17,459 nucleotides of DNA from an uncultured Gammaproteobacteria bacterium (lineage in GTDB: Bacteria; Pseudomonadota; Gammaproteobacteria; CAIUAS01), in assembly GCA_903897205.1 (NCBI GenBank), contig CAIUAS010000215.1, positions 1 through 17,459 of the forward strand, given 5' to 3'. The position numbers were made by a program, and so were the translations under genes. Positions within the stretch are counted from its first letter, which is position 1. Each line of letters begins with the position of its first letter. Of the stretch, positions 1-6,193 are shown piece by piece. The notes beneath the pieces were generated by a model, which worked only from the letters and a program-made list of their open reading frames with translations, had not been told where the DNA came from and did no database searches.

Positions 1-97
1 ATACTAGTAATTAAATTTTTTTCTATTGTACTATTTCAAAAACCATTGAATATAGGGTACTCGATACGTAGCGGCCTGGTACCCTTATTAGGATAAC

Positions 98-115
98 TTG
101 CTGACATGTCAGCAA
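98..115. repeat. 18-bp perfect palindrome
   Basis: TTGCTGACATGTCAGCAA reads identically on both strands. It lies about 50 bases downstream of the SemiSWEET stop, so it could fold at the 3' end of that leftward transcript, but no T-tract follows on the minus strand and a protein-binding site is equally possible. A second inverted repeat, AGGGTAC at 54-60 with GTACCCT at 79-85, lies just beyond. Nothing coding is seen in 1-165. Confidence 0.5.
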
Positions 116-165
116 AATTGACGGTTAGGGCTTACACCCCCAAACTGGTTAAATTTTGGAAAAAT

Positions 166-438
166 TTAAGCTTTAACTTGATATGTAATTATTAAAACGG
201 TAACAACACTGCAAGTAATAAAACTTAGTAAAATTCCTATCATTAACAGATAATCTTTATGCAAATAGCCATGAAAAAAAGTAAAAAACTGAATAATATT
301 GAATCCTAAAAATGTGGTTAAAGATAGATCTCCTGCATTTTTAGTACGAATAATTTTAACAGCTTGCGGAATAAATAACAGTGCATTAACAAATAAGCCA
401 AGACTAAAACTAACTTCAATTAAATATTTCCACCACAT
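166..438 (-). CDS. SemiSWEET / PQ-loop family small membrane protein
   Basis: A 90-residue, very hydrophobic protein with three predicted membrane helices, the usual length and topology of bacterial SemiSWEETs, which dimerise in the inner membrane and move small solutes, usually sugars. The family signature is visible: the first helix holds FIPQAVKIIRTKNAGDLSL, i.e. a PQ motif followed by a charged loop and an S-L before helix 2; helices 2 and 3 follow (roughly residues 37-55 and 62-85). I chose the ATG at 438 because it falls 7 nt after the kinase stop and gives the family length; an in-frame start at 498 would add 20 residues overlapping the kinase gene. It is the last gene of a leftward cluster behind the cyclodipeptide synthase and kinase. 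Substrate is unknown; export of a small product of the cluster is only a guess. Confidence 0.75.
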   Translation of the reverse strand: MWWKYLIEVSFSLGLFVNALLFIPQAVKIIRTKNAGDLSLTTFLGFNIIQFFTFFHGYLHKDYLLMIGILLSFITCSVVTVLIITYQVKA

Positions 439-445
439 AAAAAAA

Positions 446-1471
446 TTAAAGCTCAGTAAAAGTAAATTTTGAACCTTTGCCCAGCTCACTTTCCACAAAA
501 ATATCTCCGCCTAATTCGTTTGCAAATTGCTTTGCCATATACAAGCCAATACCTGAGCCAGTAAAAGTTTGGCTTTCACCGGATTGCTTTAATTTAGTAA
601 ATTTATTAAAAATAAATTTTAATTTATCATCAGGGATGCCAATGCCCGTATCTTCTACAATAATTTTTAATTTAGGTTCAGTGACTACCTCAACGTTAAT
701 TTGGCCTTTTTTGGTAAATTTAATGGCATTACCAACCATATTTAATAACATCCTAGTAAGCCTGAATTTATCAGTATTCAAAATTTTATCTTGGCAATTA
801 AAATTAAGTGTTAATCCTTTAAGTTTAAGAGCGGCGGCCATTAACTCAGACACTTCATTAACTACATCTCGAATATTAAAAGCACTTTGCTCTAGCGGGT
901 GTCCATCAATATCAGTATATGACACTTCAAGAATCTGGTTTAAAAGTGCTAACAATCTTTCAGAGGAACCTACTAGATCATTCAAATAGAACTGTTTATC
1001 GGGATCAATTTCTTCGCTTTGGAGAAGCCTAGCAATACCTAATATCCCTACGAAGGGCGTTCTAATATCGTGGCTCATATTTCTAAGAAATTCAGCTTTA
1101 GCAAGCTCTGCTTGCTTACGCTCAGTTATATCAATACTTATAACCATAATTCCAATACAGACATCATTTTCAATAAGCGGCTGTTTTATGGATAAATAAT
1201 ATCTGCCTCTAAAGAACTCTTCCTTAATGGCTTTTTCTCTACTTTGCATGACTAGTTTGCAATCGTTCCAAGTTACCTCGTCAATATCTTGGGCTTTCAA
1301 TAAACCATGTGAGATATGATCTTTAGTAGAGTTATTTTGACTTATGTAATTTCCATTCGCATCGATGATGGTATAATTAACATCAAGGACATTAAATATA
1401 ACGGGTACAAGATGTAAATCAGCTAACTTAAGCAAATTGCTTTGTAAATCCCCTTTTTTTATCGCTTCCAT
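446..1471 (-). CDS. PAS-domain sensor histidine kinase (orphan)
   Basis: A 341-aa cytoplasmic histidine kinase with no membrane segment, no signal peptide and no receiver domain. In order: a short N-terminal helix, a PAS fold (about residues 20-118) ending in the usual D-I-T-E-R-K linker, a HisKA dimerisation domain with the H-box NMSHDIRTP (phospho-acceptor His about 134), and an HATPase_c domain with N-box NMVGNAIKF (Asn about 248), G1 box EDTGIGIP (Asp about 274) and G2 box GSGIGL (about 305-309). All catalytic boxes are intact. The H-box style resembles ArcB/BarA-type hybrid kinases, but this one ends after the ATPase domain. The start is the ATG at 1471, preceded by AAGGAG at 10 nt; an upstream in-frame TTG at 1498 is less likely. 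Its first 44 nt overlap the end of the cyclodipeptide synthase gene, implying coupled translation. No response regulator is in the window. The PAS ligand is unknown. Confidence 0.88.
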   Translation of the reverse strand: MEAIKKGDLQSNLLKLADLHLVPVIFNVLDVNYTIIDANGNYISQNNSTKDHISHGLLKAQDIDEVTWNDCKLVMQSREKAIKEEFFRGRYYLSIKQPLIENDVCIGIMVISIDITERKQAELAKAEFLRNMSHDIRTPFVGILGIARLLQSEEIDPDKQFYLNDLVGSSERLLALLNQILEVSYTDIDGHPLEQSAFNIRDVVNEVSELMAAALKLKGLTLNFNCQDKILNTDKFRLTRMLLNMVGNAIKFTKKGQINVEVVTEPKLKIIVEDTGIGIPDDKLKFIFNKFTKLKQSGESQTFTGSGIGLYMAKQFANELGGDIFVESELGKGSKFTFTEL

Positions 1472-2282
1472 TCTCTTTACTCTCCTTGTTAGTTTCAAGA
1501 TTTATATGCTGTTCGGTTAATTTTAGAATATTTGAAAAATATCTTTCTTGATTTTCTATGCTATATATACCATACGATGCCATCAGGCGTGATAATCCTA
1601 AACAAGATATTAATATCTGGCTCATATCCGCTTTTTCTAATTCTAATTGCGTAGATATAGCCTGTTTAAAAAATGTTGTTGGTACTTGCTTCTTTTCTGG
1701 CTCTAAATAAAGCATATAGCCATGAAATACTAATGAAGAATTAAATTTTTCCAGAGCATAAGTAACAGCCCCGTTAAGGCTGGTACTTGGATAAGCAACA
1801 TGTCCATCTAGCGATAGAAAAGCAGCGCATTCCTCTAAAAGATAATTCACTGCTGATTGATGATCAGCCTTATGAGAATGTTGCTTGGCAAGGTTATTAA
1901 CGATGGTTTGAAAAGCAGGGTCTTCCTTGTATAAATTTTCGATTTTTAACGTAGAATCATTGTATCTTTCAAGGCTATATATTTTTTTCCAACTATGTAT
2001 TTCACAAGGCACTGATAATTCTTTTAAATATTGCCTATTTTCAGTTTCCCAAATCGCCTTTATTTCAATAGTTTTAGCCTCACCTACATAGTGCCTCTGT
2101 AAATAGCAACTTAGGATAATTTCTACATTTTTTATCATATTTCCTTTTTGATTATGTCTATTAATCAAATCAAAGAAAGCCAAAAGGTCTTCTTGTGTTT
2201 GCCGTTTATTTTCCATGCTAACGACAAGCTGCATTGTAATTGGTTCTGAAACCCTTAAACCTTTATTAAATTTAGCTCGCAT
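1428..2282 (-). CDS. Cyclodipeptide synthase homologue, XYP subfamily, with C-terminal extension
   Basis: A 284-aa protein that I assign to the tRNA-dependent cyclodipeptide synthases (CDPS), Rossmann-fold enzymes that take two aminoacyl-tRNAs and release a cyclic dipeptide. Seen: LVVSMENKRQ near the N-terminus, placing Ser22 at the catalytic nucleophile position; VEIILSCYLQRH (53-64), matching the family strand normally read as D-x-LQRH; W78 and N82 of the W-x-x-x-N block; a C-E-I-H-S-W block near 93-98; YLLEE (Tyr147, Glu151), the catalytic Y-x-x-x-E pair; and AYP (163-165), the YP that defines the XYP rather than NYH subfamily. Oddities: the usual Asp before LQRH is Cys, the Glu-to-YP spacing is only 13, and about 85 residues of unrecognised, mostly helical sequence follow the fold (200-284). 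Start ATG has AAGG 7 nt upstream. First gene of the cluster with the kinase. No tailoring oxidase is nearby. The family call rests on motif recall; the product is unknown. Confidence 0.72.
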   Translation of the reverse strand: MRAKFNKGLRVSEPITMQLVVSMENKRQTQEDLLAFFDLINRHNQKGNMIKNVEIILSCYLQRHYVGEAKTIEIKAIWETENRQYLKELSVPCEIHSWKKIYSLERYNDSTLKIENLYKEDPAFQTIVNNLAKQHSHKADHQSAVNYLLEECAAFLSLDGHVAYPSTSLNGAVTYALEKFNSSLVFHGYMLYLEPEKKQVPTTFFKQAISTQLELEKADMSQILISCLGLSRLMASYGIYSIENQERYFSNILKLTEQHINLETNKESKENGSDKKRGFTKQFA

Positions 2283-2331
2283 TTTAATACCTTAAATTTT
2301 AGAGATAGATATGCCAATTGAACCTACATAA

Positions 2332-2559
2332 TTAGTTTTCTAGTAATTCATGTTCAGGATATTTATTAATTTCTATTACTTGGAGTACGCCATCCGCATC
2401 TTGCCGAAAAGGCAAAAGCAGGCCTTGAACTTTTTTAAAATCGGATTCTTTCACCCAGGTTCTAACTTCCACCAATCCAGCTTTTCGCCTAACTTGACGG
2501 TATTGCTTGACCCTCTGCGCCCCCGTTAGGCTAATTTTATTTTTATCTTCCCTTTTCAT
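2332..2559 (-). CDS. Small basic protein, possible DNA-binding or antitoxin-like
   Basis: A 75-residue basic protein whose first half (RVKQYRQVRRKAGLVEVRTWV) resembles the R-V-x-x-Y-R-x-x-x-R-x-x-G-L-x-x-x-x-x-W-V opening of several short plasmid proteins and MazE-like (DUF3018) antitoxins, in which such a stretch forms a basic helix followed by a strand. No toxin gene is adjacent. It lies 60 bases downstream of the recombinase on the same strand and may be its partner or a transcriptional regulator. A 12-bp palindrome sits 19 bases upstream of its start. The ribosome binding site is weak (TTTTGGC). Function not recognised. Confidence 0.55.
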   Translation of the reverse strand: MKREDKNKISLTGAQRVKQYRQVRRKAGLVEVRTWVKESDFKKVQGLLLPFRQDADGVLQVIEINKYPEHELLEN

Positions 2560-2577
2560 GCCAAAATAATATCACAT

Positions 2578-2589
2578 GTTACGCGTAAC
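2578..2589. promoter_or_regulatory. Operator-like palindrome GTTACGCGTAAC
   Basis: A perfect 12-bp palindrome between the recombinase stop and the start of the 75-aa gene, about 20 bases upstream of that ATG. The position suits binding by a dimeric repressor, possibly the small basic protein itself. No second copy was found in the window. Confidence 0.35.
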
Positions 2590-2619
2590 TTAAATGCGTA
2601 CAATGGGCATAAAGCTTTA

Positions 2620-3171
2620 TTAGGCAACTTTTAAATATTTAAATAATGTGGCGCGGCTAACTTTTAAAGTGTTGCAAATAGTAGGAATAGTGTTAGTTTT
2701 ATCCTGATAGAGAGCCTTTGCCATTGTAATTTTCTTTGCATCCATTGCTTGAGGTCGCCCCCCTCGCCTGCCCCGCGCACGCGCTGCATTTAGCCCTGCT
2801 TGCGTTCGCTCGCGGATAATAGCCCTTTCAAATTCAGCGAGTGCGCTAAAGATATGAAAAGTTAGTTTGCCGCCGCTCGTGGTGGTGTCTATATGCTCTT
2901 GTAAGCTCTTAAAACCTATTCCTTGTTCTTGCAGTAGACCAACGGTTTCAATTAAGTGTTTTAATGAACGCCCTAGCCTATCCAGCTTCCAAACGACTAG
3001 CGTATCTCCTTTACGGGCAAACTCTAATACTTCCATTAATCCTTTGCGATCCCACTTGCCCCCGCTGGCAGTGTCTTTAAAAATTTTCTCACAACCTGCT
3101 TTAAGCAGCGCATCTTCCTGTAAGTCGAGATTTTGATCCTGGGTTGAAACACGCGCATAGCCAATCAGCAT
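2620..3171 (-). CDS. Serine recombinase, resolvase/invertase family
   Basis: A 183-aa small serine recombinase, full length for the Tn3-resolvase/Gin-Hin invertase group. It opens with MLIGYARVST, so the nucleophile is Ser9 with the usual Arg7; KLDRLGRSLKHL carries the active-site D-R-x-x-R; AEFERAIIRERTQAGLNAAR begins the long dimer helix; and the C-terminal helix-turn-helix (about residues 145-183) is TIPTICNTLKVSRATLFKYL. Nothing is missing, so it should be catalytically active. The ATG at 3171 has AAGGA 8 nt upstream. On a plasmid such enzymes usually resolve dimers or belonged to a transposon; no transposase is present here, which favours multimer resolution or a transposon remnant. Resolvase-type genes often act on a site next to the gene: a near-palindrome at 3202-3217 is a candidate. 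Confidence 0.93.
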   Translation of the reverse strand: MLIGYARVSTQDQNLDLQEDALLKAGCEKIFKDTASGGKWDRKGLMEVLEFARKGDTLVVWKLDRLGRSLKHLIETVGLLQEQGIGFKSLQEHIDTTTSGGKLTFHIFSALAEFERAIIRERTQAGLNAARARGRRGGRPQAMDAKKITMAKALYQDKTNTIPTICNTLKVSRATLFKYLKVA

Positions 3172-3509
3172 GGATATTTTCCTTTAATATTTTATTAGCC
3201 GTTTTTGCGAGCAAAAATGACGTACTCAGTTTGCTAGACAAATGTCATTGAGGAGTAACTATTGTCTTAAAACTCATAAGTTTATGCAAGTTATTAAACT
3301 ATGATTTACAGACGGATTTTTAAACTAAAATAGCGGCTTTTACGTGGCATTTTTGGGATAGGCGCTAACCGTTCAAAAAACGAACGTTTATTGTACTTTG
3401 CCGTTTACGGTATTTTGCAGGTGGCTTTTCTATACGCTAGTCCCTGATTTTTCAGGAGCTTAGGTAGTAAACTTTACCGAAAATAGGCATTTTCGGCATT
3501 GTCTTCTTC
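3172..3509. other. 338-bp non-coding region with inverted repeats
   Basis: No convincing gene. It holds TTTTTGC-GA-GCAAAAA at 3202-3217, 31 bases upstream of the recombinase start (possible operator or crossover core); AATGAC/GTCATT arms at 3216-3221 and 3244-3249; a short hairpin CCTGA-TTTT-TCAGG at 3443-3456; and the perfect hairpin at 3477-3496. The recombinase promoter must lie here, but I could not pick a clean -35/-10 pair. A res-type recombination site is plausible from the position and the several inverted repeats. Confidence 0.4.
3477..3496 (-). terminator. Hairpin after the 398-aa gene
   Basis: CCGAAAAT-AGGC-ATTTTCGG is a perfect 8-bp stem with a 4-nt loop, 13 bases past the stop of the leftward 398-aa gene. 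It is well placed as a terminator, but the bases that follow on the minus strand are not a T-run, so termination efficiency is uncertain. Confidence 0.45.
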
Positions 3510-4706
3510 TTAATTTTTTTTAAGCGAAAGTGCAAAAGTTTCTTCTAGTTCTTTATCTTCTTCTTGTTTTTCTTCACTAGATTCTAATATCGAAGTTGGG
3601 CTTGTTGGAAAAAAACAAGTGGTTGGAGCTGTAGTGGCAGGCGTTTGCTGGGTCACTATACTTGCATTACTACTACTTGCTGCTGACGTTGTCATAGTAG
3701 TAGTTGTCGTGGATGTAGAGGTATCTGGTATAGCATTCAGGGCTGTCCGGTTCTCTTCTTTTATTGAATAATGGTTTAAGACATTCTTAGATTTACTAAA
3801 ATTTTCGGTAAGCTCTTTGTATCTGTTTAAGAATACTTTTTCGGGCTGCACATTTTCACAAAATAAGCTACTATAGTTCTCTGCATAATCTTTTATATTT
3901 GGTGTGAAGATAGCAAGCAAATCCCAATTAACACCTTTGATAAAGGGCCGTAATTTATCTTTACTGGAGATAATAACTAATGTTTTTATCAGCATATCTG
4001 TTATAGATGCATTTCCACGCTTAGTTGGCATGATGTGAGCAAACCACCAAGCGATTTTCCCTAGCTCCTTATATAATTCCTTAATTTCTGATATTGAATT
4101 TATTATTTTAAAAGAAAAACTATTATTAATAAATTTCCACATCTTTATTATTTCATCTTCAGTCCTTAACTTTGTATGAGAAATAGAAAGTTCTTTTTTC
4201 GTACGATTAAATTTTATAGTAGAAAGAATTTCGATATTTCTATTTGGGCTTTTAATTCCAATAAAATCAATAGAATCAATAGAATCAATAGAATCAATAG
4301 AATCAATAGAATCATAAATTTCATAAAATGGATTTGTAGGTTTGCAACTATAAATTTTAATAAATTTTTCTTCTAACTCATTAAACTGATCAGCATAACG
4401 ACTATTTGAATTAATTCCTGCATCATCAAGGGGGGTATGACTGCCTTCAGTTGAAGGTTCCCGCAATATGCCAATATTCGCTGCGTCTTCCTGGTTTAAA
4501 AATACAGCGGTATCATGTCTTTCCTTCGCAAGGAATTTATATAATTGTTCTATGTTTTTAATTTCTTTATTTTTAATTTTTGAAGCAGCAGCTCCCACAG
4601 ATTTATAGCAAGCTTTCATATAGTCAATTTGATTTTCTATAGTACCTGACCACGCTTTTATCAAATCATCCGAGCTTGGTAAAAAAATTTGCCACATTTC
4701 ATACAT
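3510..4706 (-). CDS. Unrecognised 398-aa protein, possible secreted effector
   Basis: I do not recognise a family. The protein has no signal peptide or membrane segment. The first ~300 residues are mixed and helix-rich with a tandem S-I-D tripeptide run (about residues 134-151) encoded by a 9-nt DNA repeat. About 300-370 is a Thr/Ser/Ala-rich low-complexity linker (runs of T, S, A, P), and the end is strongly acidic and polar (EEKQEEDKELEETFALSLKKN from about 378). A flexible linker with a Glu-rich C-terminus resembles the E-block seen in many Dot/Icm type IV effectors of Legionellales, so an effector is possible, but this is inference from composition. The ATG at 4706 has a strong GAGG at 7 nt; an upstream in-frame TTG at 4775 has no such site. 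It lies 78 bases downstream of the antitoxin gene on the same strand. Confidence 0.7.
   Translation of the reverse strand: MYEMWQIFLPSSDDLIKAWSGTIENQIDYMKACYKSVGAAASKIKNKEIKNIEQLYKFLAKERHDTAVFLNQEDAANIGILREPSTEGSHTPLDDAGINSNSRYADQFNELEEKFIKIYSCKPTNPFYEIYDSIDSIDSIDSIDSIDFIGIKSPNRNIEILSTIKFNRTKKELSISHTKLRTEDEIIKMWKFINNSFSFKIINSISEIKELYKELGKIAWWFAHIMPTKRGNASITDMLIKTLVIISSKDKLRPFIKGVNWDLLAIFTPNIKDYAENYSSLFCENVQPEKVFLNRYKELTENFSKSKNVLNHYSIKEENRTALNAIPDTSTSTTTTTMTTSAASSSNASIVTQQTPATTAPTTCFFPTSPTSILESSEEKQEEDKELEETFALSLKKN
4265..4314. repeat. 9-nt tandem repeat inside the 398-aa gene
   Basis: Five exact copies of AATCAATAG plus a partial sixth, read on the minus strand as a run of S-I-D tripeptides. 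The unit is a multiple of three, so copy-number change would alter protein length without breaking the frame. Confidence 0.95.
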
Positions 4707-4784
4707 AAAATTTCCTCTTACATTTTTAACATTGCCGAGATCGCCTGTTTTCCGCAATGTTTTATAGCCCTTCAATTCATATAA

Positions 4785-5114
4785 TTATGCATAGGCTACA
4801 CTAATGTGTCCAGTATGTGTTGATGAAGATGGTTTGTTTTTTATTACAATTTGTACATCCTGGTTTAACTTATTCAGAAGCTTGATAAGTTTTTCCATCG
4901 AAAATCCAGAAAATTGGCCACGTTTCAATAAAGATATTTTCGGTTGTGTGATCCCTAAAGCTTTTGCTGCTGCTTCTTGATTCCATTTCTTCTTTTCAAC
5001 AATAGATAAGATCCGTGAAGCTAGCATGGCCTTTGCCTGCATTTCTTCAGCGTTTGAAAACTCTAAATCTTTATATATATTTCCTGAACTACGTTGGCAT
5101 ATATTTTTATTCAT
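4785..5114 (-). CDS. higA: HigA-type helix-turn-helix antitoxin
   Basis: A 109-aa protein with an XRE/Cro-type helix-turn-helix: KKWNQEAAAKALGITQPKISLLKRGQFSGFSMEKLIKLLNKL occupies about residues 42-83, with ALGITQPKISLLKRG as turn and recognition helix and a strand (VQIVI) after it. This is the layout of HigA2-like antitoxins of the HigBA family, which neutralise the partner RNase and repress their own promoter. It follows the toxin gene by 10 bases, the toxin-first order typical of higBA. AGGAG sits 7 nt before the ATG at 5114. On a plasmid it would serve as a post-segregational stability module. Confidence 0.82.
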   Translation of the reverse strand: MNKNICQRSSGNIYKDLEFSNAEEMQAKAMLASRILSIVEKKKWNQEAAAKALGITQPKISLLKRGQFSGFSMEKLIKLLNKLNQDVQIVIKNKPSSSTHTGHISVAYA

Positions 5115-5124
5115 AAATAATCTC

Positions 5125-5493
5125 CTAAATTAATTTAGCTCGCTTTTTTGCATCTTCTTTTGCAAAAATAAGTCGCTTCTCAATTAGACTAATATCCTGT
5201 TGAGGTGTTTTAATGCCTGTTTTCGATTTTTTCTTAAAAACATGTAAAACATAAATATCATCACCTAATTTAACTGCATAAATAGCACGGTACGTATTTT
5301 TATTATAATCACTTATAATTTCTATTATGCCGGAACCTAGTCCTTTAAGGTGTTTTGCATTGTATGGTGTTTTCCCTTCTTGTACTTGGTGAAGAGAAAA
5401 CCCAAATTCTTTTTGTACACTTTTAGGAAGTGATTTTAAATCATTCAATGATGATCCAATCCATGTAATTTGCCTTAATTCTATATTATCCAT
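5125..5493 (-). CDS. higB: HigB/Gp49-like toxin (RelE superfamily)
   Basis: A 122-aa basic protein of the phage-derived Gp49/HigB group (COG4679 type), ribosome-dependent mRNA interferases. Visible features are I-T-W-I-G-S-S-L-N-D-L-K-S-L-P at the N-terminus, VQEGKTPYNAKHLKGLGSGIIEI in the middle (the K-x-L-K-G-L-G-S-G-I-x-E-I core), and YRAIYAVKLGDDIYVLHVFKKKSKTGIKTP, the strand pair followed by the K-K-S-K-x-G-I-x-T-P loop diagnostic of the family, then a C-terminal helix. Length is normal and no key block is missing. AAGG sits 7 nt before the ATG at 5493. It is the first gene of the toxin-antitoxin operon, immediately downstream of a near-consensus promoter with an overlapping operator. 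Confidence 0.88.
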   Translation of the reverse strand: MDNIELRQITWIGSSLNDLKSLPKSVQKEFGFSLHQVQEGKTPYNAKHLKGLGSGIIEIISDYNKNTYRAIYAVKLGDDIYVLHVFKKKSKTGIKTPQQDISLIEKRLIFAKEDAKKRAKLI

Positions 5494-5511
5494 AGAGTAA
5501 CCTTGTTTAAA

Positions 5512-5540
5512 ATTATAGCTTATTTTTATCAGTATACCAA
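5512..5540 (-). promoter_or_regulatory. Promoter of the higBA operon
   Basis: On the minus strand, -35 TTGGTA (5535-5540) and a consensus -10 TATAAT (5512-5517) are separated by exactly 17 bases, with the toxin ATG about 19 bases further on. The -35 lies inside the palindrome at 5533-5550, which explains autorepression by the antitoxin. Confidence 0.75.
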
Positions 5541-5550
5541 TTTTGGTATA
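5533..5550. promoter_or_regulatory. Candidate HigA operator
   Basis: TATACCAA-TT-TTGGTATA: perfect 8-bp arms with a 2-bp spacer, covering the -35 of the higBA promoter. This is the expected geometry for a dimeric helix-turn-helix repressor. Confidence 0.65.
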
Positions 5551-5567
5551 AACTACTTATCTTAATT

Positions 5568-5603
5568 TAACAATGAGCGGCTTAATTAAGCCGCTCATTG
5601 TTA
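5568..5603 (-). terminator. 36-bp perfect palindrome, probable terminator
   Basis: An uninterrupted 18+18-bp inverted repeat (core GCGGCTTAA-TTAAGCCGC, AT-rich ends) between the stop of the leftward 90-aa gene (7 bases away) and the higBA promoter. It would form a long hairpin at the end of the 90-aa gene transcript and insulate higBA. The minus strand continues as AATTAAG, so the T-tract is poor. Confidence 0.55.
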
Positions 5604-5610
5604 TTACTGC

Positions 5611-5883
5611 TCATTTTTTAAGAGTTAATATCTGTACTTCTTTAATAAAACCTGCAAGCTTATCAACTTCGGCTGAAAACTCAGTATAGCTACCCTTTGG
5701 CAAGGCGTGCATGACAGCTGCTGAGCCTAGGTTAATAATTTGCAAAATAGCCTTTAAAAAAGGCTCAAAGAAGGGTGGATAGCCACCTATCTCAAATGCA
5801 AGAAAGCTCATATGGATAACATTACTTAATGCGGTAAGTTCCTGTAAAGATAAACGGACATACGATAGACTAGATTTAGCCAT
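5611..5883 (-). CDS. Unrecognised 90-aa protein
   Basis: I do not recognise this protein. It is small and moderately hydrophobic, with alternating helical segments (about residues 12-30, 40-58 and 70-83); no clear membrane helix and no catalytic motif. The ATG at 5883 has AGGAG 7 nt upstream, which fixes the start; longer readings to 5949 lack such a site. It lies downstream of the ribbon-helix-helix regulator gene on the same strand, separated by 121 bases that contain an ATATATC palindrome, so it may be the regulated partner. A 36-bp palindrome closes the unit. A plasmid-stability role is possible from context only. Confidence 0.6.
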   Translation of the reverse strand: MAKSSLSYVRLSLQELTALSNVIHMSFLAFEIGGYPPFFEPFLKAILQIINLGSAAVMHALPKGSYTEFSAEVDKLAGFIKEVQILTLKK

Positions 5884-5973
5884 GGCATAACTCCTAAACA
5901 GTTTTGTTGTGGTTAGTGGCGCGCACGTGTTATCAGCACTGCGCGTCACGCTTTTGCTTTACTAGCTTGGATA

Positions 5974-5997
5974 ATATATCAATATATCGCGATATAT
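5974..5997. promoter_or_regulatory. Candidate operator with ATATATC half-sites
   Basis: The 16-bp palindrome ATATATCGCGATATAT (5982-5997) has a third half-site ATATATC directly beside it (5974-5980), between the ribbon-helix-helix gene and the 90-aa gene. Another ATATATCG copy lies upstream of the regulator gene (6224-6231). Clustered short half-sites are typical for ribbon-helix-helix repressors. Confidence 0.5.
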
Positions 5998-6004
5998 ACC
6001 ATAT

Positions 6005-6193
6005 TTATTTAATAGGTTTTCCCTTTACTTTCTTACCATGTTTTTTAAGGACAATATCTAAACCTTCTCTACAAAGCTCGGCCATACTGATATTTAGCTC
6101 AAAAGCTAATTGCCTTAATTCCTGATGCAGTTCTTTTGGCAGTCGGATAAGAAGTTTTTTTTCTTGTGACACACTATTTCTAGTCGTAGGCAT
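6005..6193 (-). CDS. Ribbon-helix-helix (CopG/Arc-like) regulator
   Basis: A 62-aa basic protein. KKLLIRLPKELHQELRQLAFELNISMAELCREGLDIVL (about residues 12-49) is a textbook ribbon-helix-helix: strand K-L-L-I-R-L-P, helix 1, the N-I-S-M turn, helix 2, then a Lys-rich tail. Such dimers bind short direct or inverted repeats and act as plasmid copy-number regulators, antitoxins or ParG/Omega-like partition factors. I chose the ATG at 6193 with GGGAG 9 nt upstream; a TTG at 6211 is the alternative. ATATATC half-sites lie on both sides of the gene. It is divergent from the parA-like gene, so a partition or copy-control role is possible. Confidence 0.8.
   Translation of the reverse strand: MPTTRNSVSQEKKLLIRLPKELHQELRQLAFELNISMAELCREGLDIVLKKHGKKVKGKPIK

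Noticed and set aside
54..85. Terminator from the AGGGTAC/GTACCCT inverted repeat
   Set aside because: The loop is 18 bases and no T-tract follows on either strand, so it is mentioned only as an inverted repeat.
477..989. 170-codon plus-strand ORF
   Set aside because: It lies wholly within the histidine kinase on the other strand; the translation shows no domain and the kinase motifs are unambiguous.
4265..4314. CRISPR-like or phase-variable repeat
   Set aside because: The units are 9 nt with no spacers, and being a multiple of three they cannot switch the frame; it is a coding microsatellite.
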